Numbered from the stretch's first letter, positions 27,996-36,603 are shown. The stretch is DNA of 64,000 bases from Phycisphaerae bacterium RAS1 (GCA_007859745.1 SMLU01000001.1:434001-498000); one strand, 5' to 3'. Made by a program: numbers and translations. Notes: a model not told the origin generated them from the letters alone.

Positions 27996-29430
27996 TGCCC
28001 TTATTTTGCAAGGGCTTACGAGCGATACCAAGCACTTCTAAACCCCCTAGATTTTCAACGTTATCGGTTTCGGAGTAGTCGCCCGTGGCATCGCTCGGGC
28101 GCGCTTGTGTTGCCGGATTTGTTGCCGGATTTGCTGCCGCCCGTTCGGACTGGTTTTTCGGGCCGGCGACGCCCGCCGCAAGGTCGAAGTGAACGTCGCG
28201 GGTTTGCAGGTAGTGCGTCGCCGCAATCAACGGGGAATGCCCGAGCCAGCCGGCCACGACGTGCGCGGGGAAACGCTCCACCCAGTCCGTGGCGCAGCTC
28301 GCCCGCATGTTGTGAAACGCCCGCGGGTAGGGCTTCACGCCCGCGCGGGCGATGAACTTCCCGAACGTCGTGCGTAGATTCATCGACGGATCGCGGAGCC
28401 GCGGCACGACCGCCTCTACTCCGACTTCGGCCGCATCGAACAAGTCTTGCAGGATCGCCCGAAGCTCGGGGACGATCGGCACGACGCGAACCGCGTGGGC
28501 TTCGCCGTGCCCGGCCGTCTTGGGCGAGCGGACCATCAACCGGCCGCGGTCCCAATTCACGTCGCCCCAGCGCAGCAGCGTGATTTCGCTCGGGCATCGC
28601 AGCCCGGCATAGCGACTCAGCGCCACGATCGCCCGCCATTCGTCGTCGGGGCACGCGGCCAAAATCGCCCGCGCGTCGTCGGCCGAAACGTAGTGCGCCC
28701 GGTCGGGGTTCGCTTGCGAGCCGGCTTTCAGGTCCGCGAACGTATTGGACGGGATCAGCCCCCAGCGGACGGCCTTGCGGAAAATCGCCTTGGCAACGTG
28801 CGTGCGTTTCGCTCGCGTCGCCGGAGCCAGGGCAGCGCCGCCGGCCTTGCGCCCCGGCCCGCCCCTGCGACGTTCGGCTTTTCCGCCGGCGTCGCCCCGT
28901 TCGCGCCCGAGCGCTCTTCCGCTCGCGTCGGCCTTTCCGCTTGGCGTGCCCACGTCCACGTCGCCGCCTGCGCCCGGCGTCGGCTCGGCCAGCGCCTTTT
29001 GCCAATTGTCGGCGTCGGCCGGCGTCACACTCGATAGCGGCCTATCCGCCCCCAGAAACGCCCGCAGCGAAAACGTCGTTTGCAGGTACGCCGCGTGCGT
29101 GGACGGCTTCACGATGGCCGTATTCACGAACCGGTCCAGCAGCATCCCGACGGTCACAACGTCCGCCGACTTCCGCGGCTCCGCCAGCCCGAACCGAGCG
29201 ACGCGGGCGTGTAGCCGATCGTCGATGTTTTCGAGCCAGCGAATGCCGTCCGGGTGAAGCGTGGAGCCGACGCGATGGGCTTCAAGCACGCGCTCGAATC
29301 CGGCCAGGGCGCTTTGCGCCGCCCGCTCGGAACACTTGCCGAGCCGTAAACTTTGCTGCTTGCCGGCCGCGTCTCGAAACACGATCCGCTTCAGCTCGCC
29401 GCGCGTGCCTTCGCATCCGATGCTTGCCAT
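27955..29430 (-). CDS. int: tyrosine recombinase (site-specific integrase), C-terminus replaced by tRNA antisense
   Basis: 491 residues as integrated. The full catalytic set is present: R278 (YAGLRCPSE), K304 (SPKTAGH), H373 and R376 (FHNMRAS), H398 (WLGHS) and nucleophile Y407 (THYLQT). Residues 1-~150 are the arm/core-binding region. Residues ~151-203 are a Gly/Arg/Ala-rich insert between the core-binding and catalytic domains. After residue ~475 the frame crosses attL, so the last residues (MGVTGLEPVTSSV) are read from the antisense of tRNA-Val and stop in its anticodon arm. The same frame continues at attR (36759-37190). The start lies 3 bp after the XRE gene stop, so the two are co-transcribed. 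Confidence 0.95.
   Translation of the reverse strand: MASIGCEGTRGELKRIVFRDAAGKQQSLRLGKCSERAAQSALAGFERVLEAHRVGSTLHPDGIRWLENIDDRLHARVARFGLAEPRKSADVVTVGMLLDRFVNTAIVKPSTHAAYLQTTFSLRAFLGADRPLSSVTPADADNWQKALAEPTPGAGGDVDVGTPSGKADASGRALGRERGDAGGKAERRRGGPGRKAGGAALAPATRAKRTHVAKAIFRKAVRWGLIPSNTFADLKAGSQANPDRAHYVSADDARAILAACPDDEWRAIVALSRYAGLRCPSEITLLRWGDVNWDRGRLMVRSPKTAGHGEAHAVRVVPIVPELRAILQDLFDAAEVGVEAVVPRLRDPSMNLRTTFGKFIARAGVKPYPRAFHNMRASCATDWVERFPAHVVAGWLGHSPLIAATHYLQTRDVHFDLAAGVAGPKNQSERAAANPATNPATQARPSDATGDYSETDNVENLGGLEVLGIARKPLQNKGMGVTGLEPVTSSV
27974..27996. repeat. attL core (23 bp)
   Basis: GGTTCGAGTCCAGTAACGCC plus CAT: the T-arm 3' part and acceptor end of tRNA-Val plus two bases. Identical to 37168-37190. 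Confidence 0.95.
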
Positions 29431-29433
29431 TGC

Positions 29434-29682
29434 CTACCGTCCCTTCCGAATTTTTGCGGCCTTCGCCGTGGTCGCTTTCGTCGCTGACTTCGTGCGGACA
29501 AGCTCGCATCGGAGGCCCAGCGCGAGACAAATCCGGTCCGCCGTGTCGAGCGTCACGCTGCGCACGCCGCGCATGAATCGGCCTATCTGCGCCTTGTCCG
29601 TGCCGGAAGCCGCGGCAATCGCGACCCACGACCGGCCGTCCGCGTCAATCGCCTCTTGAAGTGCCGTCGTCGTCGTTTTCAT
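29434..29682 (-). CDS. XRE-family HTH regulator
   Basis: 82 residues. One helix-turn-helix domain of the Cro/CI type: WVAIAAASGTDKAQIGRFMRGVRSVTLDTADRICLALGL, with the usual order of helix 2-turn-recognition helix, followed by a Lys/Ala tail. Likely represses its own promoter, whose -35 to -10 region is covered by an inverted repeat. Directly upstream of int with a 3-bp gap, so it probably sets integrase expression. The predicted transcription start coincides with the ATG, implying a leaderless message. Confidence 0.85.
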   Translation of the reverse strand: MKTTTTALQEAIDADGRSWVAIAAASGTDKAQIGRFMRGVRSVTLDTADRICLALGLRCELVRTKSATKATTAKAAKIRKGR

Positions 29683-29688
29683 ACCGGA

Positions 29689-29716
29689 AGGATAACACGA
29701 ATCCGCGTGTTGTCAA
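29689..29716 (-). promoter_or_regulatory. promoter of the XRE-int operon with overlapping operator
   Basis: Minus strand: -35 TTGACA (complement of 29711-29716), 16-nt spacer, -10 TATCCT (complement of 29689-29694). The near-perfect inverted repeat GATAACACG / CGTGTTGTC (29691-29699 and 29706-29714) covers both boxes. ATG is 7 nt past the -10. Confidence 0.65.
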
Positions 29717-29720
29717 GTAT

Positions 29721-31106
29721 CTACTGTGTCGCTGGACGCATTCTGCCGCTTCCGGCACTCTCGCCGCCTTTCCCTTGCTCGCTCTTGTCGTCGGGCAGGG
29801 GTTCGGCGGGCAGGTGGGCTGCCGTCGCCCCTGCGCCCGACTTCCGTTTCATCTTGCTTCGTGTCTTGCGCATCTCGGGCGCGCCCCTATAAGGGGCGCG
29901 CGCCCGAGTTGCGCGCGCTTCCGAAGTTGCAACTCGGGCGCTCGGGCGCTTGCGCCCGAGTTCCGCGCCCGAGTTCGCATCGTCGGTGTCCGCAGGTGCG
30001 GGCGGAAGCGGCGGCGGGGTGGTGCGATAGAAGATTTGACGGTCGCGCTTCTCTTTGTAGATTGTTTCGGCCTCGATACCTTCGGCAATCAGCGCGCGAA
30101 TCTCGCGATGCGGGACGCCAGCGCTGTTCGCGGCAGCAGTGAGCCGATCGCGGTGTACCCCGTCGGCAGCGACGAATCGCCGGACGAATTCGGTCAACCC
30201 GATGCCGGCTTCCTTCGACTTCGCCGGTTTCAGCCCGGCCAGTTTGCTCGGATCGGCGTCGCTCGCAAGTTCCCACGTCGGATAGGACCAGCGCAGACAG
30301 AACGGCTCCAGGGGCGCAAAGCTGCGAATCACGGCATCGACAACGGCCACGTCGGGCGATTCGTGCGGCCGCAAGATTACATGGGCATCGACCGCGCGGC
30401 TCTGCGCGCCCGCGCCCGCGCCAACGTCGGTCACTGCTTTCTGTCCCTGCTGGCCTTTGCTCTGGTGGTGAACGCAAACGATCGCGGCTTCGGTCGCGCT
30501 CGCGATGGTGTCCAGGATGTTGTAGAGCGCTGCAACGTCCGCATTGCTGTTTTCGTCCGTTTTCGGCAGCAGCAGGCGATAGAGCGGGTCGATTATGGCG
30601 AGCGTCCACGACTTATTCCGCGGAAGAAACGCCCGCAACATGTTCACGTCGCCGGCCAAACCGCGCAGCGTTAGAACGTCGATGCCCAACTCATCGACGT
30701 TGACCTTAAGCACGTTGCAGAGCGTTCGCAGTCGATAGGCGAGAGTTTCGCCGTGCAACTCGGCATCGATCAGAAGCACGCGCCCCTGCCGGGTGTTGAA
30801 CCGACCGAGCCACGGCGCGCCCGTCGCGACGGCTATTGCGAGTTGCAAAACGAGCCAGGTCTTGCGCGACTTCGGCGGCGCGATGATGTTCGCCAACTCC
30901 CCCTGCCGCAACAGCCCGTCAATAACTGATTCGCGCAGTCGGGGATATTTGCCCATGAGCTGCGCCGCCGTCACGATCTGTGAGTCGAGTGTCGGCGGGT
31001 TCGCTTGCGGCGCGGGCAAGTCGGGAGTCATAGGCTTTGCCTCTTGGGTCGGCGGCGGGCCGATCAGGTCGCGGGCAAAGTCGGCCGTGCGAAGCGTTGC
31101 GGTCAT
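29721..31106 (-). CDS. RepA-like AAA ATPase/helicase
   Basis: 461 residues from ATG 31106, which overlaps the primase stop by 4 nt (ATGA). The P-loop is APPKSRKT at 76-83, in a LANIIAPPKSRKTWLVLQLA context. Walker B is LAIIDPLYRLL (D173), followed by a CVHHQSKG motif at 211-218 typical of RepA/RecA-fold replicative helicases such as plasmid RSF1010 RepA. The C-terminal ~150 residues hold a winged-helix-like segment (DRLTAAANSAGVPHREIRALI) and then a basic, low-complexity tail. It probably unwinds the element's origin together with the adjacent primase. An alternative is a DnaB-like or recombination ATPase. Confidence 0.8.
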   Translation of the reverse strand: MTATLRTADFARDLIGPPPTQEAKPMTPDLPAPQANPPTLDSQIVTAAQLMGKYPRLRESVIDGLLRQGELANIIAPPKSRKTWLVLQLAIAVATGAPWLGRFNTRQGRVLLIDAELHGETLAYRLRTLCNVLKVNVDELGIDVLTLRGLAGDVNMLRAFLPRNKSWTLAIIDPLYRLLLPKTDENSNADVAALYNILDTIASATEAAIVCVHHQSKGQQGQKAVTDVGAGAGAQSRAVDAHVILRPHESPDVAVVDAVIRSFAPLEPFCLRWSYPTWELASDADPSKLAGLKPAKSKEAGIGLTEFVRRFVAADGVHRDRLTAAANSAGVPHREIRALIAEGIEAETIYKEKRDRQIFYRTTPPPLPPAPADTDDANSGAELGRKRPSARVATSEARATRARAPYRGAPEMRKTRSKMKRKSGAGATAAHLPAEPLPDDKSEQGKGGESAGSGRMRPATQ

Positions 31107-32200
31107 GTGAGTTTTCCCCGTCGGCGCAGACAGCCGACCGCCGATGCGACCGCCGCCCGCGCTTCGTGAGCGGGCAAGGCGCACAGTGTCGCGCCTTGCA
31201 AAACCATGCGCTCGGTTGCATCTACGTGCGTGCCCGTGCCAAGCAAGTTGCACGCCGCCGCAAACGCCGCCACGTTTCGCCGGCCTTGCTCCACGCGCCC
31301 GGCCAGAAATTCCGTCGTGCGTGCGTCCAGCTTGGGCGCAGCCGACCGATCAGGCGTCCGCGGCGCGTTACGTTCAATGGCGGGCATCGTGGCGCTTTTT
31401 TGGGCGTGCCGACGGGCATCCCGCCGCGCGAGCTCTTCACGCGCTTCCTCGATGAATCGTGCCCAACGCTCGGGCCGGCAACGCGGCACGCGGTCAAGCT
31501 CGGTCGGCTCGCCGGAAAACGGGTCGATGATGATGCCGCCGCCGCGCGGAGCGAACGCCCCTGCGCCGGGCAAGGTCAGCGACCATCCCAGCGCCGGGCG
31601 CGCCGACGATCGCGGGATGATTTCGACAGCTCCCGGCTGCCCCGGCTCGGCGATGCCGCCGGCCGCGGAGCGAAACGCATGCGCGCCGTCCGCTTCGGCC
31701 ACGTCTTGCGCCGCAATCCGAAACGCCATCGCGATTAGCGCCGCCGCGCCGATGACGGCATCGACGAGCGGCGTCGGCTCGGGCAAGAGAAGCCAGCAGT
31801 GCCGACCGGCTCCCCGCCGTGAGCGAGCGACCAACAGCGCTTCCAACAGCCCGGCCGCGGCGGCGCGCTCCGCGATGCACCGCAGCGCGTGCGCCGGATC
31901 GCTCAGCCCGCCGCCGCCGTGGTCGCTCGCGTCCAGGTCGATTGCGACGAATCGGCAGCAGCCGTCCGCCGCGGGGCAGAAACCGGCCAACACAAACGGA
32001 TCAACCCGAACCGGCTCCGGCTGCCGTCCGCGCGGCGCGTAGGTCACGTCGGCGGGCGCGCCACAGATATGAGCATCGACCAGCCGGGCAAGCTCGCCGG
32101 GTTCTGTCGGCAGGATGATCGGCGCAGGCTTGCCCCACGGCATGACCGCGCTGGCGTAGCGCGAGCCGTTCAGCAAGGCGGTTAGTGTTTCGCGGATCAT
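31103..32200 (-). CDS. primase-polymerase, archaeo-eukaryotic primase (AEP) type
   Basis: 365 residues from ATG 32200, coupled by ATGA overlaps to the genes on both sides. AEP catalytic motifs can be read: FVAIDLDA (D88, D90), SRRGAGRHCWLLLPEP (H134 in the SxH-like motif) and AVEIIPR (E193). C-terminal residues ~270-365 form a helical region (RRNVAAFAAACNLLG) with a P-loop-free fold. Together with the RepA-like ATPase it would replicate the excised element. Cys pairs (CCRF) may bind zinc. The motif reading is by eye and the family is divergent. Confidence 0.7.
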   Translation of the reverse strand: MIRETLTALLNGSRYASAVMPWGKPAPIILPTEPGELARLVDAHICGAPADVTYAPRGRQPEPVRVDPFVLAGFCPAADGCCRFVAIDLDASDHGGGGLSDPAHALRCIAERAAAAGLLEALLVARSRRGAGRHCWLLLPEPTPLVDAVIGAAALIAMAFRIAAQDVAEADGAHAFRSAAGGIAEPGQPGAVEIIPRSSARPALGWSLTLPGAGAFAPRGGGIIIDPFSGEPTELDRVPRCRPERWARFIEEAREELARRDARRHAQKSATMPAIERNAPRTPDRSAAPKLDARTTEFLAGRVEQGRRNVAAFAAACNLLGTGTHVDATERMVLQGATLCALPAHEARAAVASAVGCLRRRGKLT

Positions 32201-32415
32201 CGGTCTGCCCCCTTGCCCGGCGTCCCGTTCAACTCGCGAACGTGGACGCACCGCAATCCGAAGGATCGCAGCAGGCGCTTGAGCGCGACGCGCAGCCGGT
32301 AAATCGGGTCGCGGCCTAGATGATCGATGCCGGCCGGCTCGGGGTGGAGCGTGACGACGTACCGAATCTTGAAGTGTGCGGGTTCGCTTGATATGCTAGA
32401 TTCGCTTGCTCGCAT
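32197..32415 (-). CDS. small element-encoded protein
   Basis: 72 residues, coupled to the primase by a 4-nt overlap, which supports it being real. The core FKIRYVVTLHPEPAGIDHLGRDPIYRLRVALKRLLRSFGLRCVHV looks like a compact alpha/beta domain. No recognised family. Such small proteins often sit beside primase genes in integrative elements. Confidence 0.65.
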   Translation of the reverse strand: MRASESSISSEPAHFKIRYVVTLHPEPAGIDHLGRDPIYRLRVALKRLLRSFGLRCVHVRELNGTPGKGADR

Positions 32416-32458
32416 GGTTTTCTCGCACGCGCCCCGCTGGCAACGGGGCGTTTGCCTT

Positions 32459-32698
32459 TCACGGACTAGGGGTTGCGTCGTCGCGCTGGCGGGGGGGATA
32501 GGGGGGCTTACGTTTCTGCGCTTCGATGAACGCGCGCAGGTCGGCCACGTCGTAGAGCCGCCGCGCGCCGATCTTCACCGACGGCAGCGCTCCGCGGAGC
32601 CTCAGATTTTCAATAGAGCCAGGGGAGACGCCCAGCAGCCGGGCCGCTTCGCGACGATCCACCAGCAGCGGCGCGGGGGCTTGCGATTCAGCGGGCAT
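32459..32698 (-). CDS. excisionase-like HTH protein 2
   Basis: 79 residues from ATG 32698, inside the end of the previous HTH gene (11-nt overlap). A MerR/HTH_17-type DNA-binding domain is clear: LLVDRREAARLLGVSPGSIENLRLRGALPSVKIGARRLYDVADLRAFIEA. Such proteins act as excisionases or regulators. The basic Pro-rich tail is disordered. Paired with a sister HTH gene. Confidence 0.8.
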   Translation of the reverse strand: MPAESQAPAPLLVDRREAARLLGVSPGSIENLRLRGALPSVKIGARRLYDVADLRAFIEAQKRKPPYPPRQRDDATPSP

Positions 32699-32888
32699 CG
32701 GCCGCCCCCTTGCCCGCCCGGCTGGAGAGCGCCGCAAGCACAGCGTCGGCGTCGTAGCGAATCGCCTTCCGCGAGAGACGCACGGACGGTATGTCGCCCC
32801 GCCGTGCCCATTCGCGGATCGTCTCAGGCGAAACGCGGAGGCGCTCCGCCAGCTCTGCGGTCGTGAGAAACTGCCTTGTCGAAACCAT
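32688..32888 (-). CDS. excisionase-like HTH protein 1
   Basis: 66 residues. HTH_17-type domain: FLTTAELAERLRVSPETIREWARRGDIPSVRLSRKAIRYDADAVLAAL. Likely binds the repeat array directly upstream (32893-33004). It resembles, but is not a simple copy of, the downstream HTH protein, so the two probably have different sites, for example one excisionase and one replication/transcription regulator. Confidence 0.8.
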   Translation of the reverse strand: MVSTRQFLTTAELAERLRVSPETIREWARRGDIPSVRLSRKAIRYDADAVLAALSSRAGKGAADAR

Positions 32889-32892
32889 CGTG

Positions 32893-33004
32893 TATGCTCC
32901 GGTCGGGGGCCGCTTCGGGCCGCCCCTTACTACCGGCGCATATCCACGATTCAGCGCGCATACTCGCGCATACCCCGAGAGAAACCACGATTTGTGAGCG
33001 CATA
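32893..33004. promoter_or_regulatory. iteron-like array (GCGCATA x4)
   Basis: GCGCATA occurs at 32936, 32956, 32966 and 32998 (spacings 20, 10 and 32 bp, so roughly one DNA turn apart for the inner ones). CCACGATT occurs twice (32944 and 32985), alternating with it, and a related inverse GTGTATGC at 32890-32897. It is the 123-bp gap upstream of the HTH-primase-RepA operon; candidate operator, excisionase site or replication origin. Confidence 0.55.
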
Positions 33005-33011
33005 TCGGGTG

Positions 33012-34193
33012 CTAATCCCGGTCGTTTTCGGCGCGGGCCAGGTCGCTTGGGCGGGGCTTTCGGCGGTCCACGCGCCGACCGAGTTCCAGCGCCGCGGGGT
33101 CAACCGTCTTTGGGCGCTCTGCCTTTCCTGTCACCATTGCGGCCAAACCGCTCGCTTCGGCGTGTTGCTTGGCGCGCCGGATCATCCGCGACACTTCCCC
33201 TTGCGTGTATTTCTTTCCATGTTCCCGGCTCAGTTGTTCGGCTACCTTCTCTTGGGTCATTCCGTGCAAGAGTGATAGCTGCCACGCTTGCTTGTCGTGC
33301 TGCATTAGGTTCGGAAGTCGCTGAATGCCTGCCGGCACGGCGGCATCGACTTGAATAGTCTGCGGCCCGGCGGGTGCATCGCCACTGCCCGGCGTAGCTG
33401 TCCGCGAATCCGTCACCGCCGTCGTCACCGATTGCCCGATCGCGACGGGTCGTGTGTCGCACGCATGGCGAATGTCGGGCCACGTCATCGCGCGCAGCTC
33501 TTCCGGCGTCCGCCCCATATTCCGCAGCGCTTCGCGCAGTGCAACCATGTTCTGCCCATCCCAGTTTTTCAATGCGTTATCCCGCACCGCCGCAATCACC
33601 GCCGCCTTGTCCGCCGCCGAATCCTCAAACGACTCCCTGCAACCCGGATCAAACGGCCGCAGCGGCCAGCGCCCATCGGTCCGCGCCGGGGCGTAGAGCG
33701 GGTGGATTAGCCCACTCACATCTGCGTCCACGTCAGCCAGAATTGCGTTTATCTCCACCCGATCGCCCTCGCCAAGCTGACGCACTTCGTCGAAGAGCAT
33801 CCAAAATGCCACATCTTGCGGCGACACTACTTGCGGCGGCACGATGGGCGCAAAGCCCGGAGTGCCCTTCAGAACAACATCATGAATCGCCGCGAGCGTC
33901 GTGTACTTGTGGGCAATCGTCATCGTAGCCGGACACGGCAACAGCGCGACGGGCGTCTTCGGAGAACGCTGATTGTGCTCCGCCGTCCATTGCTCGCGCA
34001 TGCGGCGGTATCGGGTCATCACGTCAGGACTGCCGACCGCGCGACTGACACGGCGCGCGATTTCAAGTAGCCAATCGGGACAGACTTTCCATTCTGGCGG
34101 CAGCGGGTAGTCAGGAAGGGTTCGCAGAGTTTCATCATCGAGGCGCGTGGTACCACCACTTTCGCGCCGCTCAGTTTCAGGATCGGGTCGCAT
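33012..34193 (-). CDS. element-encoded protein with C-terminal helix-turn-helix
   Basis: 393 residues from ATG 34193, with GAGG upstream; an in-frame ATG further upstream is less supported. Residues 1-~230 are not recognised. Residues ~305-350 read as a sigma-like HTH: QAWQLSLLHGMTQEKVAEQLSREHGKKYTQGEVSRMIRRAKQHAEASG. A Thr/Pro/Gly linker precedes it. Probably DNA-binding; replication control, partition or a transcription regulator are all possible. It sits upstream of the repeat array and excisionase-like genes. Confidence 0.7.
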   Translation of the reverse strand: MRPDPETERRESGGTTRLDDETLRTLPDYPLPPEWKVCPDWLLEIARRVSRAVGSPDVMTRYRRMREQWTAEHNQRSPKTPVALLPCPATMTIAHKYTTLAAIHDVVLKGTPGFAPIVPPQVVSPQDVAFWMLFDEVRQLGEGDRVEINAILADVDADVSGLIHPLYAPARTDGRWPLRPFDPGCRESFEDSAADKAAVIAAVRDNALKNWDGQNMVALREALRNMGRTPEELRAMTWPDIRHACDTRPVAIGQSVTTAVTDSRTATPGSGDAPAGPQTIQVDAAVPAGIQRLPNLMQHDKQAWQLSLLHGMTQEKVAEQLSREHGKKYTQGEVSRMIRRAKQHAEASGLAAMVTGKAERPKTVDPAALELGRRVDRRKPRPSDLARAENDRD

Positions 34194-34437
34194 GGCACTA
34201 CCTCTTCGGGCCGCGGTCCGGGTCACGGCCGGTAGTGAAAGCCGCAACCCGGACGGCGCGCAGCGCGGATCAGGCGCTTACCCGTTGAAACGAGATTCTA
34301 CAGCGGATGCGCCGGGCTGCGCGCCTGCTTCGGCGGCCGCCGCCCGGACGCCGCGTGAAGAAAGACCGCACAGTGTTTTCACGCCGCCCTGACGACGTCC
34401 CCGCGGCCATCCACAGCCGAGTGGACCGGCGCGAGGT

Positions 34438-36060
34438 TCACCCGCCCAAGAGCAGCGCGACGAACGTGTTGATGTCGAGCACGTTGACCGCGCCATCGTC
34501 GTTCGCGTCGGCGCTGGCCAAGAAGCACTCGGGAAACTGGCTCGCATAGGCTCCCGGATTGAGCAGCGCCAGAACCAGCGGGTTGATGTCCAGCACGTCT
34601 CGGTATCCGTCGCAATTCGTGTCGCCGAACGCAAACGGCTCACCCGTGAATTCGTCCGCTCCTATGTCCACGCGACCGTCCATGACGCGCGGCTCGCCGT
34701 CGATGTCCGTCATGCCCGCCGTCGTCGTCAGCGGGTCGCCCGCGTGAATGCACGGCGACGACGCCGATAAGTGATACTCGGCGTGGCCCGGCACAAAGAG
34801 CGGGTCCGCGGCGATATTGCCGACGCCGTTCGCCGGGTTCCAGCCTTCGATACACGAATACGAAACGTCCGTCTCACCACAGCACAGGTCAAGCTGCGCC
34901 CGCAGTCCGCCGATTTGTCCGTAATGATCGCGATTGCCCCACAGGACGCAGTTGACCAATGATACGTTTCCCAAGCCCCTCAGTCCGCCGACGACTTGAC
35001 CGGCTGTATTCTCAACAAACGTCGAATTCTCAAACGCGATTGTCGCCTCCGGTCCGGTCGTATATGCATGAACGCCGCCGCCTTGCACCAAAGCGTCATT
35101 CTGGGCGAATAGTGTGTTGCGAACGCGAATGCGCCCGTTTTTCCCGGCGTTCGCACGCATCGCTCCGCCGCTCCCATTTGTGTAGTTGCGGACAAATGAA
35201 CAGTTATTCACTGCAAACAAGCCAGCCGCGCCCAATACTGCACCCTGCTGGTTGTCAATGAAGAGGCAATCCCGAATCTCCGCCGAACCGCTAGAGAGGG
35301 ACATCGTCAGGACGCCGTCACCGCCCCCGAACGTGGACAGGTTGTTCGTGAACTCGCACCCCGAAACGTACTCCGAGCCAAACCCGCCCAAACTCACACA
35401 AAGCGCATCGTTCGACACGTTTCCACTAAAAACGCAATCTTCTACGATGGCTGAATGTGCAGCCAAGCCAGTTGCGCGCACGCCAAAATCGAACGGGGTG
35501 TAATTGTCTGCGAAGGTACAACGACGGATGGTCATGTCGCCGCTCACGCTAGAAATCCATACTTCGGGGAGTTCGGTGAAAACACAGTCTTCAACAGTAA
35601 GCGCCGAAGCGTAGGAGATTATCGCCTCATGATCGCGGCTGCGAAAAACGCAGTTCCGAATGATAACTTCCCCAGCCGTGTCACAGCGTACCGCCGTGCC
35701 AACTGAATGAAATGTCAGGTCGCGAATAGTTGCCGACGCGGAGAATCCGACCCAAATCTGCCACCACTCAATCGCGCACGCCGCGGCGCCGTTCGCGCTT
35801 TTGAGCGTGATGTTGGTCGTGATACTCGGCGACGGCGTGCCGTCGTAATCGTACGCGCCGTCCGCAAGCTCCACTGTATCACCGTGCGCCGCCGCCGACA
35901 CGCCGCCGTAAATGCTCCGCTTAGGACCGCACGCCGCGCCGTCCCACACTTGGCACAATCCCGTCCAAGCATCGTTCCCCGTCGCCGAGTTGACGTAGAT
36001 CGTCGCCGCCAGCGCCGCCGGAGCCAGTCCCCCAATGAGCAAAAGCGTGTAGGTGCGCAT
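34438..36060 (-). CDS. exported right-handed beta-helix protein with dockerin module (cargo)
   Basis: 540 residues from ATG 36060 (GGGAG 8 nt upstream). Signal peptide (LLLIGGLAPAALA), then YVNSATGNDAWTG and repeated beta-helix rungs (VEDCVFTE, VEDCVFSGN, IRDCLFIDN, VNNCSFVRN), as in polygalacturonase/pectate-lyase-like Pbl repeats. It ends SSPCIHAGDP...DIGADEF, typical of such proteins, then two dockerin-like loops (NCDGYRDVLDIN and NDDGAVNVLDIN). No catalytic residues stand out, so it may bind rather than cleave. AT content is slightly higher than that of the neighbours. Being inside the element, it is cargo that displays a host-type surface module. Confidence 0.85.
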   Translation of the reverse strand: MRTYTLLLIGGLAPAALAATIYVNSATGNDAWTGLCQVWDGAACGPKRSIYGGVSAAAHGDTVELADGAYDYDGTPSPSITTNITLKSANGAAACAIEWWQIWVGFSASATIRDLTFHSVGTAVRCDTAGEVIIRNCVFRSRDHEAIISYASALTVEDCVFTELPEVWISSVSGDMTIRRCTFADNYTPFDFGVRATGLAAHSAIVEDCVFSGNVSNDALCVSLGGFGSEYVSGCEFTNNLSTFGGGDGVLTMSLSSGSAEIRDCLFIDNQQGAVLGAAGLFAVNNCSFVRNYTNGSGGAMRANAGKNGRIRVRNTLFAQNDALVQGGGVHAYTTGPEATIAFENSTFVENTAGQVVGGLRGLGNVSLVNCVLWGNRDHYGQIGGLRAQLDLCCGETDVSYSCIEGWNPANGVGNIAADPLFVPGHAEYHLSASSPCIHAGDPLTTTAGMTDIDGEPRVMDGRVDIGADEFTGEPFAFGDTNCDGYRDVLDINPLVLALLNPGAYASQFPECFLASADANDDGAVNVLDINTFVALLLGG

Positions 36061-36291
36061 CGTCCGGACTCCCGTTGCTCCGGGCAGGGCGGCGCGACCG
36101 CAGGCGTGAACGCGGAGAGTTGCGACCGGGCGCTCCGCTATTCGGTGTCGCCGCCCGCCTTCGTCATGGAGCATATCAAATTCGTACACCCGAGTACATC
36201 CCAACGCACCGCGAAGCAGCGCCGGACACGGCCGACGCCCCTCGCGCACGCACGCGGAAAACGCGCCGACGCGCTGTTCGCCGCCCGCGAG

Positions 36292-36603
36292 TCAGCCTGT
36301 AGGGGTCGCATCGTCCGGTTCTGCGAGGGTGGGCAGCGCTCGTGCGACCGGTCCCGGCTCAGTCACACCCGCTTTCGCCCGCAACACGTCGCCGAGCCGC
36401 TCCAAAGCGGTGGACGCGACCGTTGCGGCCCTTACGGCGCTCCGCCAGGCGCTGGCGACGGCATCGTTGGTGCGGCCTTTCAACCTCGCCGGCAGATTGG
36501 TGTATTGCTCAGGTGCGGCCAGAAACACGTCGAACGCCAGCGCGAAAGCCGCAACCTCCAGGTCTTCGACACGTCGCAACATCCGCCGCGGTCGTCCTGC
36601 CAT
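36292..36603 (-). CDS. small element-encoded protein
   Basis: 103 residues from ATG 36603 (GGAG 9 nt upstream); the longer in-frame version is less plausible. Mostly helical: MAGRPRRMLRRVEDLEVAAF, FLAAPEQYTNLPARLKGRTNDAVASAWRSAVRAATVASTALERLGDVLRAKAG. The basic start followed by long helices is compatible with a small DNA-binding or small-terminase-like protein, but I do not recognise it. Confidence 0.55.
   Translation of the reverse strand: MAGRPRRMLRRVEDLEVAAFALAFDVFLAAPEQYTNLPARLKGRTNDAVASAWRSAVRAATVASTALERLGDVLRAKAGVTEPGPVARALPTLAEPDDATPTG

Noticed and set aside
27997-28015. GCCCTT/AAGGGC hairpin after tRNA-Val as terminator
   Set aside because: Six-bp stem followed by TTACG only; it is also inside the integrase frame.
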